Shown here: positions 10,534-23,429 of the stretch, piece by piece
Position numbering within the stretch: the stretch's first letter is position 1
Layout: every line of letters begins with the position of its first letter
Origin: Physcomitrium patens
Taxonomy: Eukaryota; Streptophyta; Bryopsida; Funariales; Funariaceae
Assembly (NCBI RefSeq): GCF_000002425.4
Contig: NC_037260.1
Coordinates: forward strand, 17,275,810 to 17,339,809
DNA length: 64,000 bases
Reading direction: 5' to 3'
Made by a program: the position numbers and the translations under genes
Notes under the pieces: generated by a model
What the model saw: only the letters and a program-made list of their open reading frames with translations
Databases searched by the model: none
Told to the model about the DNA's origin: nothing

Positions 10534-13500
10534 TTACCCTCCTTTCTAGGGCCAAGTTCCACAAGGAATGGTCTTCATATATTAAAATCTAAAATACAAC
10601 AAATTATATTTGTGACATACTTTGAACTTTGTCCCATTTAAAGATGGTTGATAGGTCCTCTCAACCATCAATAGTATCTCATATCAAGGTAAGAAGACCA
10701 CCTTGTTATTTGATTGTTGTTGAAGCGTTCGTAACTTCCTTCAAATAAAACATTTGGAACACCATCATGAGTTACTCCTATCTCTAATACAATCACCAAA
10801 CATCGGTTGTAATATCAAACACATTTTATTTTGCCATCTATTCGAAGAAAGACATGTTGTTCTTGAAGATCTTTATCTTGATTTTGTCATCTTGAAGGTT
10901 GTAATAATTACAATGTTTCATCTCGTAAGTCTGCAAATGAAAGCTCTAGAGTTGAATTTACTAATTGTTGGTTCTCCATCTCCTTAGCTTCATAAATACA
11001 CTCAAGCTACAAAATAAGATAGAAGGTAGAATGTTATCTTTCTTTGATCTTCTTTCTTTTATAGCAAAGATTTATTATTCTTCACCTTCATTTTGATGGA
11101 TGTCGTCAATGAAAAGCTTCAACTCTCTTTGCTGCATTTGCAAGATTCTTTGCTCGCTTCCATGTGCATTCACTAATGAATAAGATATTTCAACCTATTT
11201 TGGCATTGTCTTGAATCTAAGACTTCTTCCACTTCAAAATTTTGACTATTATCTACTTCTTTAAAAGAGGGTGGCGTTTGTCTTCTTCTCCAAATATTCA
11301 TTGTCTTATATGGCTTAAGAAGAGACACGTGAAATACACGATGGATCTTCATAGATTTTGGTAGATGTAATCAATAAGCAATAAGATTGATTTGTTCATA
11401 AATAGAAAAAGGTCTCAGCCTACAATAGTCCAACTTATCACAAGGATGAGTAGTCTTGATATTACAATGAAGTAACCATACCTTATTATCCACATTGAAT
11501 TGTAGTTACTCCTTATGATAAGCATCAACATTAGTCTTTTGTCATTCTTGATCTTTCTTTAATTATGTCTTTATTGTTGCATATAGCTTTGATAAATGAT
11601 TTGCTAAATCTTCTGCCACAGGATTATCAACTTTTGAAAAGTCAAAAGTATCAAGTCGTAGATGATAACCATAATTGGAAAAAAATATATATTTGTTGAA
11701 TAGAAGAATGTACTGAATTATTGTATGTAAACTTTGCCAATGGCAAAAGAGTTGTCCAATCATCTTGATGCTAGTTGATGGTACATCTCAAATACTGCTC
11801 TAAAACTTAATTCATCCATTCTATTTGCCTATCAGTTTGAAGTTGAAAAGTCAAAGAGAGCTTTATATCTACCTTCAAAATCTTGAATAGGATTCTTCAA
11901 AATCTTGATACAAGTTGAGTCCCCTTATCTAAATAATATCTTTTGGCAATCCATGTTAGCGATAGATATTGTCAATAAAAAGCTTAGCTATTTCTTCACT
12001 TGAAATAGATTTTATACATAGTATAAAATGTGCCATTTTGATGAAGTGATCTACAATTATGAATATAGAGTTATATGAACTTGAACTTAGAATATTTATA
12101 ATAAAATCTATAGAAATGGAAGACCATGATTGTTTGAATATAGGCAATGGTTGGAAAAGTCTATAGGATTGATGACGAGGAGTTTTTAATCTTGAACAAA
12201 TGTCACATGACTGAATAGAGTCTTTTATTATCTTCCACATTTGTGGCCACCAAAAATTTTAGATATAAGCTTTAAAGACTTGTTGTATCTAAAATATCCT
12301 ACTGCTAGAAAGTCGTAACATATATAAAGAACATATAAACATACTTCTTTTTCTAGAACATATGGACATCCTTTGAAATAGAGTAGGTTTTTTTTTTGAA
12401 CTTGTACTTCAAAACATCATGAATCTTAAAAAAAAGATTCTTGATATCATGAATAAGAGAATCAAAGGATATACTTGATTGAATTTGTTTAACAAAGGTT
12501 GAATCAACAGTCAAAGTTGATTTCATTGCTTGAAGATGAAATTTCTTTGGCTTCAAGAAGATTATTTTTTATTTATCAAAAGATACATTTCCTTCTTTTG
12601 ATGCAAAATAAGAGCATCTAGAAACAACATCTAATAAAGCTTATTATTTTCTAACTCGATATATGATCTTAAAATCAAATCTTAATATTAACATGCTTCA
12701 ATAAACTTGGTAATAATTCAAAATATATATCGACATGAAATATTTGAGGTTCTTATAGTATATATATATACTATGACTAGACTTGAAGTGCCTTCTAGAT
12801 AATGACACCATTCTTGAAATGAATCCAGAATTGCAAGAAGTTTTTTGTCATAGATCTTATAGTTAATCTTGGTTGTTGAAAATTTCTTGGAATAAAAAGC
12901 CATTGGATGAAATTTGTCATTAGTTCCCATTTGTGACAATATTGCATCCAAGGCAAAGTCTAATGCATCTGTTTTCATAAAAAAATGTCTTAGAAAAATC
13001 AACATGATATAAAGTTGGTACAAAAGTAAATTCTTTCTTCAAAGCAACAAACAATGCTTTGGCCTCTTTATCCCACTCAAGTTTGTCTTTACAAGTCAAA
13101 CATATAAGTGGAGCTACAACTTGAGAAAAATTCTTCATAAAGATTTGATAATAATTATCAAAGGTCAAAAAATATTTCAAAACTCTTATTATTTTTGGAA
13201 TCTTCTAATCTATGATAGTATGGACTTTCTTTAGATCCATCATAAGGCCTCCATTGAAAATGATGTATCCCAAAAAGTCAACTTGAGTAGTATGGAATAT
13301 ATACTTTTCCATCATTGCTTATAATCCTACATCTCTTAGTTTTTGTAACACATAAAAAATATAAACTTCATACTCTTCTATAGTTTTATGATAAATAAAA
13401 ATATTGTCCAAATATCATATGACAAAATCATCAAGAAATTCATGTAAGACATCATTCATTAAATGTTGAAAAGCAACTGGTGCTTTCATGAATCCAAAAG

Positions 13501-15817
13501 GCATGATATTATATTCAAAATACACATACCTAGTTCAAAAAGTAGTTTTCTATTCATCTCTTTCTTTGATGCAGACTAGATTATATGCTCCTCGTAGATC
13601 TATGTTTGTATAAATCTTTTTTTGATTTAATTGATCAAGAAGTCTTGAAATTAAAAGTAGATGATAGTTATTCTTAATGGTGATCTTATTAAGGCCTCGA
13701 TAGTTCACACACATCCGTAGGGATCCGTCTTTTCTTTTTTACAAATAAAATAGGAGCCCTAGCTAGAGATTTAGAATGGCATATAAAGTCCTTAGCTAAG
13801 TTCTTATGAATATATTCTTTCAATACAGCTAATTCATTTTGAGATAGACTATAGATTGGTTCAAATGATGGTTGAATTCTTTCATGAAGATCAATGGAAT
13901 AATCATAAGGATGATACTCTGGAAGAATATCTATATTTTTCTTTTCAAAAACATCTTAGAAATCTTGATACCGGCCAGGAATATCACTTGACATCTTCTC
14001 ACCATCAACCATAGACATGGCATATATATCAAAACATGGCCATTTATTTACGGCATGTATGAAAGCTTTTTCATCTACCAATAATGATTTGGATGTACTA
14101 GACTTATGGATTTCTCCTTGCTTAGTAGGACCTTGAGCTAAACTATGGGAAAAATTAAGATTGCGAGAAATCTAGTCTATTCGAGGATTATGTCTTTCTA
14201 ACCACGATAGTCCTAAAATAATTAGGTTAAAAAGAGATTTAATAATATTAAATATTACTAAACTATTGTGATGACTAGTTGCTACTTCTATAGGAATAAT
14301 TTCAGAAATAATATCCTTAGAAGATAATGAATGTCCATCTATTACTTCTACATGTACATTTTTGATTTTCTTAACTAAAGATATATCTTATTTTTTGACA
14401 AAATCTTCATCTGTTCAATAGGTTGAGGCTTCTAAATCCAATAAGACTAAGACTTTGTGATTTGTTGGTCCTAAACAAACTTCTATTGTAAAACAAGGTG
14501 AGGGATCAAGTAAGAGAATGAGACCTTTACTAAATATTGTACATGATTTCAATTACACAGTTCTTATTCTAGCTAAAGCAACTTGTTTTTTGATGCATTG
14601 TCTTCTTTGGAAATTGTACTTCTCATTTTACACTTGTCTTATTTCTTTGCACAATGTTAAGTAGTGTGCTTAGTTTTTCTATAATATAAGTATAAGCATT
14701 CTTGATGTTGTCAATTTTTTTCAGTTGTGTAAGAAGTTTAAAGCATACCATATTAATTTGCATTGGTTGTGGACTTGATAAATAAGTTTCTATAAACTTA
14801 AGAGTTTCCATCATTATTTGATTTGTTCTTCTCTGGCCAAATCTTTCTTCTTGATGTCTTTCAAATAATCAATTGTCACATACAATGGCTTGAGTAATAA
14901 ATTGTTTTAAAGATTCTATCTTTGGTATTAAGTCTTTGACATTATCCTTTAATCCATATTGAAATTGATTGATAAGGGCTTTATCATTCTAGTCCATGTT
15001 GCAAGCAATGTTTTAGAATTCAATAGCATATATGATGGCTAACTGTGATCCTTGTCACAAAAATGCTACTCTTTTTCAATTACTTTTTCTGAATGTAGCC
15101 GTAAATACTCCTAAGAATGAATTCAAAACATAAAGCAGGCATGAATCTTTTTCCATTAAAGATGCAAACCAAGAAAAAATACTTCCGAATAGAAGTACGC
15201 CTATAAATCTAATTTGAGTAAATCTATCGAGGTATTGGAAAGGATGCAACCTTAAATAGAGCTTGAATTATTGTAAAGATCCTTGAAATTTTCATCTCAT
15301 TCCATCAAACTTCTCAAGCATCTTAATCCTTGTCCCCATCATAGTTGTAGAAGAAAAATTCCCTGGATTTGATTGTCAGGTTGATCTACTTAATTCATTC
15401 AACTACACAATTTTTTTCCGCAAACTCTAATCTTCTTCCATACACATAGGCATCATATCTCCATGATTCATATTGAAAATATGTGAGATTTTTATTCTTA
15501 GAGTATTGACAAACTCATAAAGATTTGTAATACTTGCAAATCTATTCTCACTTCCACTGAGAGTAGCATCCACAATCTTTCCTTGCATAGCTAACTCAAA
15601 TAAATTCAAAAATTTAAATTAGATGAGGATAATCCACAACCTCTAATAAAAAATTCTACAAAGAAGGATAATCTACTCTCTTTAAGGAAAATATCAATAT
15701 TAGAAAATAAGATTTTTTATTTCAAAGTATGTAATTTATAACCTTCAAAATACAACAATAGAATTAGAATAGTCCACTCACTTCTAAAAAAAGATAGAAA
15801 TAATATGTTAGCACTCT

Positions 15818-16356
15818 TGTCGAAGTATCAAGGATATAAAACTCAAAAAAAAAAAATCCTCAACACACTCTTATAGTATTGAAAAGAACTAAAAAGTCAC
15901 TGAAAGATGATATAATATTGAACTTAGAATAGTTATTGCCAAAAGCAAGAAGACTACAAAGTCTTGAAACAAGACTAAGGGCTAGAAAGGCATTGAGAAG
16001 AGTGAAGAAGGCTTCATTCTTATCTCTATATATACTCTTAATTAGGAATTATGTGGTGATATCCTATAGGACCTCCAAAATGTGTTGACTTTGTAAGACA
16101 CATATCTTAACTTGTAAGGCAAGTTTCCTATATGTGTACCACATAGTTAGCTTGTTCCACAAACCACCAATATGTGGTTAATTTATTGACCAAGTTTCTT
16201 ACCTATTAGTCAACTACAAACATATGTAAAGTCAAAACATCATCTATAAAGCTTCTAAGAAGCTTCTCTAAAAAGTATTATGAAATTTACCTACTTTTAT
16301 CTACTTCTACTTAATCATATAGGTATTTATTAAAGTATCTATGTATATCTGTGACA
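15818..16356 (-). repeat. LTR (5') of the reverse-strand chromovirus
   Basis: Begins TGTCACAG on the minus strand and ends CGACA. A TATATA box lies near 16024-16034. A primer-binding site next to it was not recognised. Confidence 0.8.
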
Positions 16357-18274
16357 ATGGATAGAATTGCATAAATTCAAGGATGTTGTATTTTTTAATT
16401 CATGCAAAATAAAAGTGGAATCTAGATTCACTTAAGGATTTTCATTGTCTTATATACAAGATAAAAAAAATATCAGATAGTGGTTTATAGTTGTAGGTTA
16501 TAAGTACATTTTCAAATATTAACTTCAACATTTAACTTTGAATCACATCAAAATTTTGTTGGGCTTACAATTGTATACATGTGTTACATTGTAAGTACAA
16601 CCACCATCTACAAGGCCATGATTGGATGTTTTTATCTTCATGACTTCTAGGAAAAACTTGAAGATTGCTCAAAAATCCGTGAATTGAATCCTATTGTCAA
16701 TATCTTGAAATTGTAAGCTCGAAGGTTTGCAATTCATTCTTTCAATTCTTCTTTCTATGTTAGGCTCACAAAAGAAGGATTTGTGGCACTACACCTTAGA
16801 AATAATGTTCTCCACTTCTTTAAGAAAACATTTAATGGACTTCTCTAGTGGCAATATTATATCTTTTAAGCCTCTTTTGATGAAATGAGAGTTGACATGC
16901 ACTTCAAACTCATTTAGATTCTTAAAAAAATTACATCATCTTATGGAATTAGGATAATATAAACTTTGATAAGTATATTCATTGGTAAAGCAAAGAAGCT
17001 TTTGGAGAAGGTTGTAGCATGAGTCATGAAGCTAAATTGAAACTTTTTATGCACAAGAACTTAAATCAAGTAAAAAATTACAAATTGTTAAGCTTCACTT
17101 CTTTAAAAATAGCTTCACATGAGAAAAATTCTTAAGGTACACAATTGTTTCTATAAGGTTTATGTATAGAGAGTTTATTGGCTGCCCAAGTGATGAAGAA
17201 GACTTTTATATTGGTACTTTTTTGACACTCTCCTAAGGAACAATGGGAGAAATGTTAATGGAGAATCGACCAAGTAGGGCACTATTTGAGTTTTTACTCT
17301 GAAGAGAATAGGAAATACAAAAGTGGAGAATCTCCTTACATAGCTTATTAATTCCATCATTAGCAATGACAATCTAAAAAGCTTCAATCTCAATCCTTTG
17401 CTACACAAAGAAAAGTATTCATTGTTGTGAAGAATTACTAAAGATTTATTGAGGCTTGGCCATAAAGAGGTTGTGGATACTTTAAGGCTCTCACTATTAT
17501 TATTGTACATGTATAGAAACATCTTCAGTAAGTGATTGTGGTCATGTGCTTTGCAATGCAATGCTTATGCAAGAGAAAAAGCACCATAGTGAAAAATGGT
17601 AACAGCCACCACCGCAGCTTTGTGATGTGCTTCTTTGCACCAACTTAGATACAAGCCCATTGCATAGTTAGAAGAATCCTTAGCTCTTGAAGAATGCCAC
17701 AATCTTCTCAATTAATAATTGAGAGTAATTCGACAACTCTATAAGCAAGAAATAGAACCACAACCATAAAAAAAAGTCAAAATTGGACATAATGGACACA
17801 ACTCTACAATGCCTTAATGAAATGATAGCCTCTTGTTTATTAAACTTACAAATCTTAAAATGGTTGTAAGCCTTAAATTTCAAATTCATCAAATAATTGT
17901 AGATTCAATAATGAAACTAGATTCCATAACATTGTATACTTTGTCTAGTGGACCATAAGAACTCCCTCACATTTGAATCAATTCTTAATCTATTTTTGCT
18001 ACAAAAGAGTCAAAAATTATATAGCTTATATGAGAATCCATTAAAGGTATGATGCTGCTCAGTCCATTTTTTGACTAGTAAGAGAAGACCTCGACTAGAT
18101 GTGCATATATAGCATCCAATGCCTAGACAAGTAGGATGGGAGAAGAAAGATCAAGGCACAAGAAAGGGGTTGAGATTGTAGAGTAAGGTTGACAATGGAA
18201 AGAATAAGAACAAGGGTGCAACAATTCTTCATCCATGGTAGGTCAATTTAGTAAAAAATTGGGTTGCTTTATCA

Positions 18275-18297
18275 TCTCTCTCTCTCTCTCTCTCTCG

Positions 18298-18332
<35 letters not shown>
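18275..18332. repeat. (CT)n(TA)n compound microsatellite
   Basis: A CT run followed by a TA run, starting immediately at the right end of TIR element copy 1. Confidence 0.95.
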
Positions 18333-18335
<3 letters not shown>

Positions 18336-19012
18336 TATAATCAATTAATTTTTATTTATTTTTAAAATTTTACGACATGTAACTTATAAAAAAATCTTTT
18401 AAAATGCACTTATTTATGTTTAAGAATTCTAATTCAAAAAAAATAAAAAATAAAATAATAATCTCTCAAATCATATTGTTACAAATTTCTAATTAATTAA
18501 ATTTATATTTATATTTTAGTATTTCAATCCTTAATTTTATAGAACACCTTGATAATTGACTTGTGTAGAATTATAAAATTTCAGTATATATTTATTATAA
18601 AGAGGAAGAAAAATGGATTTAAAAAAATATTATAATAGTTATATTGCATAAAGATATTTCAAAAAAAAAAAAAAAAAAAAAAAAAAAACAATGTTGACAC
18701 AAACCTCTGAGTCAGTTTTCTCTATATTATTATATTTACTACTTGTAGATTACCACTTAATGTTGTTGTTATTACATCATCTTAGTGCAAGTTATGTCTA
18801 CTTTTTGTTTGAACATAGTAAACTTAAATTCGTCATTTATCATTTACAAAAAGAAAAATGCATGCCACAGATTATTTTTATGTTTTTTGGTCCTCTTTGA
18901 CTACAACAAAATGTTTTGCTTTTCTTAATGCTTGAAAAACTAGAGTTTTATAAAAATCAGTAAAGTACCCATGCACGTACAATCTAACAAATTATATATT
19001 TGACTGATTTTT

Positions 19013-19067
<55 letters not shown>

Positions 19068-19600
19068 CATATATATTAAATTCAAATATTTCAAGTAAAA
19101 TAATTAAACCTATAAATAAAAATTCACCTTTTTAAAGGATTTAATTTTTTCCGATTTGTAAAATTTAATTCCATGTGGTCAAAGTTGCAGCCATGAATTC
19201 AAAACTAACTTCAAATAACATAAACCCTAAAATAAATCTTAACTAATTACTACATATGAACTTATAAAAGTACCTCTGCAAATAATTGGATATTTTATTA
19301 TCACTGATTGGCAGATTTTAGTCACTATAAATTGGTATTAACACTACATACTGGCAATCTATTACCCAACTCAAAAAAACAAGTGTTCTCACATGAACTG
19401 ATCAATAATACATGGGACGATGTTAGCAAATTTGCATAGAAAAATCCATACCGACAAATTATGAGGTTTTGCTGCACAAAAAACATAAACGAAGGCTTAT
19501 AGTTCCTTGTATTTTCTTTTTAGACCCTTCAATATTAGGTGCAAAATTGAAATGTATTTGAATCTTAATTCTTACAACCAATACAGGAGATGAGATTAAT
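18333..19600. other. AT-rich intergenic DNA
   Basis: Contains a 28-nt A tract (18661-18688) and a second (CT)n(TA)n compound repeat (19018-19068). No coding region supported. Confidence 0.7.
19018..19068. repeat. (CT)n(TA)n compound microsatellite
   Basis: Same CT-then-TA arrangement as at 18275, about 700 bp further right. Confidence 0.95.
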
Positions 19601-21999
19601 GCAGAGTCAGATTTTTTTGAAAATATGGTGACAACTGTATGGTCATGGGGGGCTCAGTAGAAGAGTCCGCCCCAGCATGGCTTCGTAGCCACAAGTTGAA
19701 GCTGGGACTATGGAAAGAAACATTCAAAATTGGGGGAATTCATACAAAAAGGAGCAGGACCCAGATTCCACGTCAGTCCTTTTGGCAGGGTCCACGTGCT
19801 CTGACCCTTTGTCCACGTCCTCAGGCGGCAGCCAAGTGATGAAGGCAGAAAAGGAAAAAAAATGAGGAAACATAATTTTTAAATATTATACAGATGGATG
19901 TATGTATGTATGTATGTATGTATGTATTTACCGTGGTGCTGACCGTGCCTGGGATTCCTCCTCGTCCTCCTTCTCCTCCGAGCCCGGTCAGCCATGCAGA
20001 GCTGGAAAACCTTACAAACAAGGGCAGGAAGAAGCCCCATGTTCTGCAGCCCTCATTGGCTGCACTGGACCACATCTCTCTCTGCATGGCTGTCTGTTTA
20101 TTACCCACTCACTCACTCACTCTCAAAAGTAAAAACAAATAAATATTTCGACATTTTAAAGTTAATTCGTTTTTTTACTGAACGAGGATAAAGCCGTCAT
20201 TATTTCTCATGGAGGCTAAAGCCGCCAAGGATAGCCAAAAGTTTCTTACTCCCCATGTTCGAACCCTCACAGCAATTTGAACTCAACCAAGTTTTTTCTT
20301 TTTTACATTTATTATTTATTTTAGATTCTGTTGAATGGAAAAACATGGCATTTCACCAACCATGTCGTAGTGTACTGTGAATCCTAAAACGACACTGGTA
20401 TCTTTTTTCGAAACTCCATGCAAGTTGAATTTAAAATGCATGAGTGAACAGTAAATTAATTGTCCATAAAATTGGGGAAAAAAAAAATAGAAAAAGAAAA
20501 GAGAGGGGGTCCTGAGTACATGATCAATAAGAATCTGGTTGCTCAGGCACTTGGGGCAACCGCAGAATGGAACCTTCTTTTTTAATTGGAAGGAAAAAGG
20601 ATGGCGCACGTCATAGTTTTTTAAAAGGAAATTAACACTATTATAAAAGCACACATGGAACATGGAATGACGAGAATATACATATAGTTAGTCAGTCCTT
20701 GAAAAGCTTCTTTAGCAAATAGTGAAACTCAATCTGCCACATCAACCTCCAAACTCCATGATCGAGCCAAAATCCAATCCTGCTTAATTAGGCTAATGTT
20801 TGTTTGGTGTTTTTCTTTTGCCAATCAACAACTTGCACAAGAGCGAGAGTGTGTAATCTCACTTGCTCGTGGGTTTTAATAGAAAGCAGTGGCTAAGTTT
20901 GTTTGTAGTGAATATTCTTCCACGATCGGATCAAATTGTTATTCCCCGGTCCCCTGTTTCTTACTTATTACGGACATTCACAGAAACCTTTATTTTCCTG
21001 TTTTCTTTTAATGGGATGTGCATAACAGAAACCGCATGTGCTAACAAGAAGATACTTTCTAGCGCTGCAGACTTTCTTATGATATTTTTTCACCCTGCGG
21101 TGAAGAATTGTTCCCAGGACCCTCCTCAAGAGAGTTAGTTCTCTTCCGAGGATGTTGTTTCCCTTGTCCTTTGCCTCCTTTCACCCAGCTGGCTATTTAC
21201 AGGGGGAGGACGACGACGAAGACTACGACGACGAGGCTTAAGGGAGCCATGCCGCATCCAATGTTTGGTGGCCAACCAGGTACAGGTGGCATCTCTTTTT
21301 CCAACATGGAGCTGTCTCAGTTTTATTGGGGAGTAGATTGAAAGCGGTTTTGCTGCAGGTGAGAACAGTATCTCGTGCAGGGCTATTGGAAGGAGCTTGA
21401 TGATGCACTACTTCTCAAGCACTAAAACTGGGAACTACCACAATCACTAATTACCACAGCACAAACCCTGTTGGCTCCTCCTTTGGATTCCTTTCGAGAC
21501 TAATGTGCAAACTCGTTTGATTGCAAGTTGTTTTGTCCATAAAAGACTATCATACAGGCTCACTTTTTATACTTGGAGAGAGGTACCATACTGGTGTAAA
21601 AAAAAATGAGGGTAATTGAACATAAAGATGATTTCTTTACTTCGTGGAATGCGTTGCGGTATTTACAGTTGGTAGCCTAATCATACATTGCAGGCCGATT
21701 TTGGTATCGATTTCTGCGTCACACCTAAGTTCAATCACTACAAGGGTTCTCACTGCGGAGGCTCACATTCTGCACTGTTACAATGCACTTCAAGTCCAAT
21801 GTAAAATTGTGCCAACCAGGGAGCAAAAAGCATCATGATCTCATGCTACCTACATACAGGCAATTTGTAAAGTGTGCATTCCATGGATGCGCCAGTCTGA
21901 TCCTGTGAGCATTTTTTGATCATTGTTGAAGAAGATATCTGCACAGCGTTTCAGTTCATACTGAGACGACGTGTGCAATGCGACTTTCATTGATGCTTG
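19601..21999. other. Intergenic, moderately GC-rich in places, no gene assigned
   Basis: A GC-richer patch at 19640-20110 holds three CCACGT strings including a CACGTG G-box near 19793 and an (ATGT)n repeat at 19894-19926. A second patch at 21100-21340 ends one frame with an acidic run (EDDDEDYDDEA then stop, about 21206-21241), which could be a gene remnant but has no recognisable upstream domain. No gene called. Confidence 0.5.
19894..19926. repeat. (ATGT)n microsatellite
   Basis: About seven tandem ATGT units after ATGG. Confidence 0.95.
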
Positions 22000-22009
22000 C
22001 AGCGTCCTT

Positions 22010-22125
22010 CTCAGCAGGGTAGAGACTCGCACATGATCCAGCAGACATTCGAGCATGCTGGGCTCAATGATTGCCTCGGCTGCATCACCGACATCGCTAG
22101 CGGCACTCGGGCAAAGGCTAAGCAT
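22010..22125 (-). promoter_or_regulatory. Conserved downstream block 2 of SMR gene C
   Basis: 250-360 nt past the stop. GATGTCGGTGATGCAGCC here is nearly identical to copy A. Similarity to A continues for about 50 nt further, including TGCGAGTCTC versus TGTGAGTGTC. Confidence 0.6.
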
Positions 22126-22261
22126 AGCTCGCCACCGGTTAAACGAGCGCCACCGGCAGCACCTCTTCAGGTTGCAGAGCTCAGAACGAGTGGTTCAGTG
22201 CGTTCGGTGTGCGTAGTAGCGACTAACGCATTCTTTAGCAATTTGAGGTGAGCGTGTGATA

Positions 22262-22320
22262 TCCATGTTACCAAAGAAGTCATCTTGCCAGGCTGCACTC
22301 CGCCATTCTTCGTCCTAATG
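22262..22320 (-). promoter_or_regulatory. Conserved downstream block 1 of SMR gene C
   Basis: About 50 nt past the stop. GACGAAGAATGG and CCTGGCAAGATGACTT align with the first downstream blocks of copies A and B. Confidence 0.5.
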
Positions 22321-22368
22321 AGCTCTGACTGAGCCTAGATAACTCATTTCCTAATAGTAAAGAGATTC

Positions 22369-22827
22369 TCAAAACAGGTAGCACGGCGACGCTTGCATCT
22401 TTAGGCTGGGATTAGAGACAAATTCAGGTTTGTCGCATTGGATTGCGCAAACCAGTGCAAATCGACCCATGCTGCGGGGCTTCTTCGGAGCTGGGGGGCA
22501 GAAATCAATGTCCACGTCGGGGATTCTGTGCTCCGTCGCTTTGGGTGTCTCGCAATCCGATTCCTCTACATTGAACACATCTCCATCTTCTTTTTCTTCT
22601 TCTTCTGCTCTGTCGCTCATGAGGCTCAAATCCAACGTTAGGCTGCTCTTCGTACGCGACGCACTCTGTTGCGTGGTGCAAGAGCTTCCAGGCACCATTA
22701 AGCTTCTGCCCCTTGTGCACACCGGTCGAAGGTTAGGCAGCTGGCATTCCCAACTATCGAGGGTGACGCGACGCTTTCCCATTCCCATTGACCCTTGAGC
22801 TGGTTGCGAAACCATAGTAGGTGCCAT
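22369..22827 (-). CDS. SIAMESE-related CDK inhibitor (SMR copy C)
   Basis: 152-aa SMR-family CDK inhibitor, acting on CDK-cyclin complexes in the nucleus by family. Core motifs CETPKATEHRIP (residues 92-103) and CPPAPKKPR (110-118). ASRTKSSLTLDLS (56-68) is almost identical to copy A (ASRTKSSLTLDLS at 50-62). An EEEEKEDGD acidic run precedes the core, and the C-terminus SPCYLF is identical to copy B. MAPTM at 22827 is used as start to agree with A; an ATG five codons upstream is the alternative. Same strand as A and closer to A than to B in the core and in the flanks, so A and C probably share the more recent duplication. No intron within the coding region, as is usual for SMRs. Confidence 0.9.
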   Translation of the reverse strand: MAPTMVSQPAQGSMGMGKRRVTLDSWECQLPNLRPVCTRGRSLMVPGSSCTTQQSASRTKSSLTLDLSLMSDRAEEEEKEDGDVFNVEESDCETPKATEHRIPDVDIDFCPPAPKKPRSMGRFALVCAIQCDKPEFVSNPSLKMQASPCYLF

Positions 22828-23258
22828 CGCTAAATTAACCACACAAATGGTGAAATGATCGAGAATTCAGTAACTGTAAGCACCACCAGCACGCCCGAAC
22901 TATCTACGTATCCCTTCTAAACCTTACAAAATCGCTATGTAGAGCCCCTCCGTTTCTACAATTAGACAACGAAATGTCTCACGGCTAAACTTCTGCGATA
23001 CTAAGAATACAATCGCAAGCAGTGCAGATCACACCATTCCCTAGAGGTTTTTCAAACTACGCCAAGACTCAGGATACGAATCAGTCCAACTCTCAAATCC
23101 TGCTGGTTCTCTTCCCACTAGAACTCAACGAAGCTCCAAGTGCAGCGCCACCTCCTACAAACTCAACCACCCTGGATTCACCCCACAGCTACCACAAACG
23201 CACCAAGTCTCCCACTGATTTAATAAAAACCCAGATAGCAACGAGGACACGATGGGAC

Positions 23259-23263
<5 letters not shown>

Positions 23264-23296
<33 letters not shown>
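23264..23296. repeat. (GT)n(GA)n tract in SMR-C 5' region
   Basis: GTGTGT followed by a GA run, CT-rich on the gene strand, 440-470 nt upstream of the SMR-C start. Position resembles the GA-rich tract of SMR A. Confidence 0.9.
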
Positions 23297-23429
23297 CGGA
23301 AACAAGGCACAAGTGACGAAGGCGGAGGGCAGAGAATGAAGAAGAAGATGGGGGTGGGTAGAATGTTTATGTACGCACTGATCTGGTGAAACGCAGGCTG
23401 GGTTAGGATTCTTCCTAGTGGGTGGGAGT

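Larger units (their letters stand above)
10003..16356 (-). mobile_element. Ty3/gypsy chromovirus fossil (reverse strand)
   Basis: A decayed LTR retrotransposon read on the minus strand. LTRs of about 530-540 bp lie at about 10003-10533 (3') and 15818-16356 (5'). A polypurine tract directly precedes the 3' LTR (about 10537-10552). Parts recognisable in family order on the minus strand: gag region (about 15.6-14.8 kb), protease region (about 14.6-14.0), reverse transcriptase (about 13.95-13.2), RNase H (about 13.2-12.7), integrase with its zinc-finger part near 12.2 kb (to about 11.4), and a chromodomain-like C-terminus (about 11.29-11.19). Clearly broken, with many breaks. In a 140-nt stretch compared by eye roughly one LTR site in ten differs, so it is old. 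It sits inside TIR element copy 1; copy 2 preserves the matching uninterrupted sequence at about 28830. Confidence 0.85.
9406..18274. mobile_element. Long-TIR DNA element, copy 1, split by an LTR element
   Basis: The right end is ...GTTGCTTTATCA at 18274. The left end near 9406 is a degenerate version of its inverse. About 250 bp at each end (9406-9660 and 18020-18274) are inverted repeats of each other. The interior (9661-10003 and 16357-18020) matches, inverted, the interior of copy 2 (27391-29414), so these are two copies of one family. Without the chromovirus at 10003-16356 the element is about 2.5 kb. The right end directly abuts a (CT)n(TA)n microsatellite. The coding-like stretch around 17175-17561 (minus) aligns with 27837-28210 of copy 2. 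I recognise no transposase motif, so the superfamily is unassigned; long TIRs recall Mutator-like elements. Confidence 0.65.

Noticed and set aside
20245-20275. GTTCGAACC string suggesting a tRNA B box.
   Set aside because: Neither strand gives a T-stem or the rest of a cloverleaf.
21160-21241. ORF end with acidic tail EDDDEDYDDEA.
   Set aside because: Could be the end of a lost histone-chaperone-like gene, but no upstream exon or domain could be recognised.
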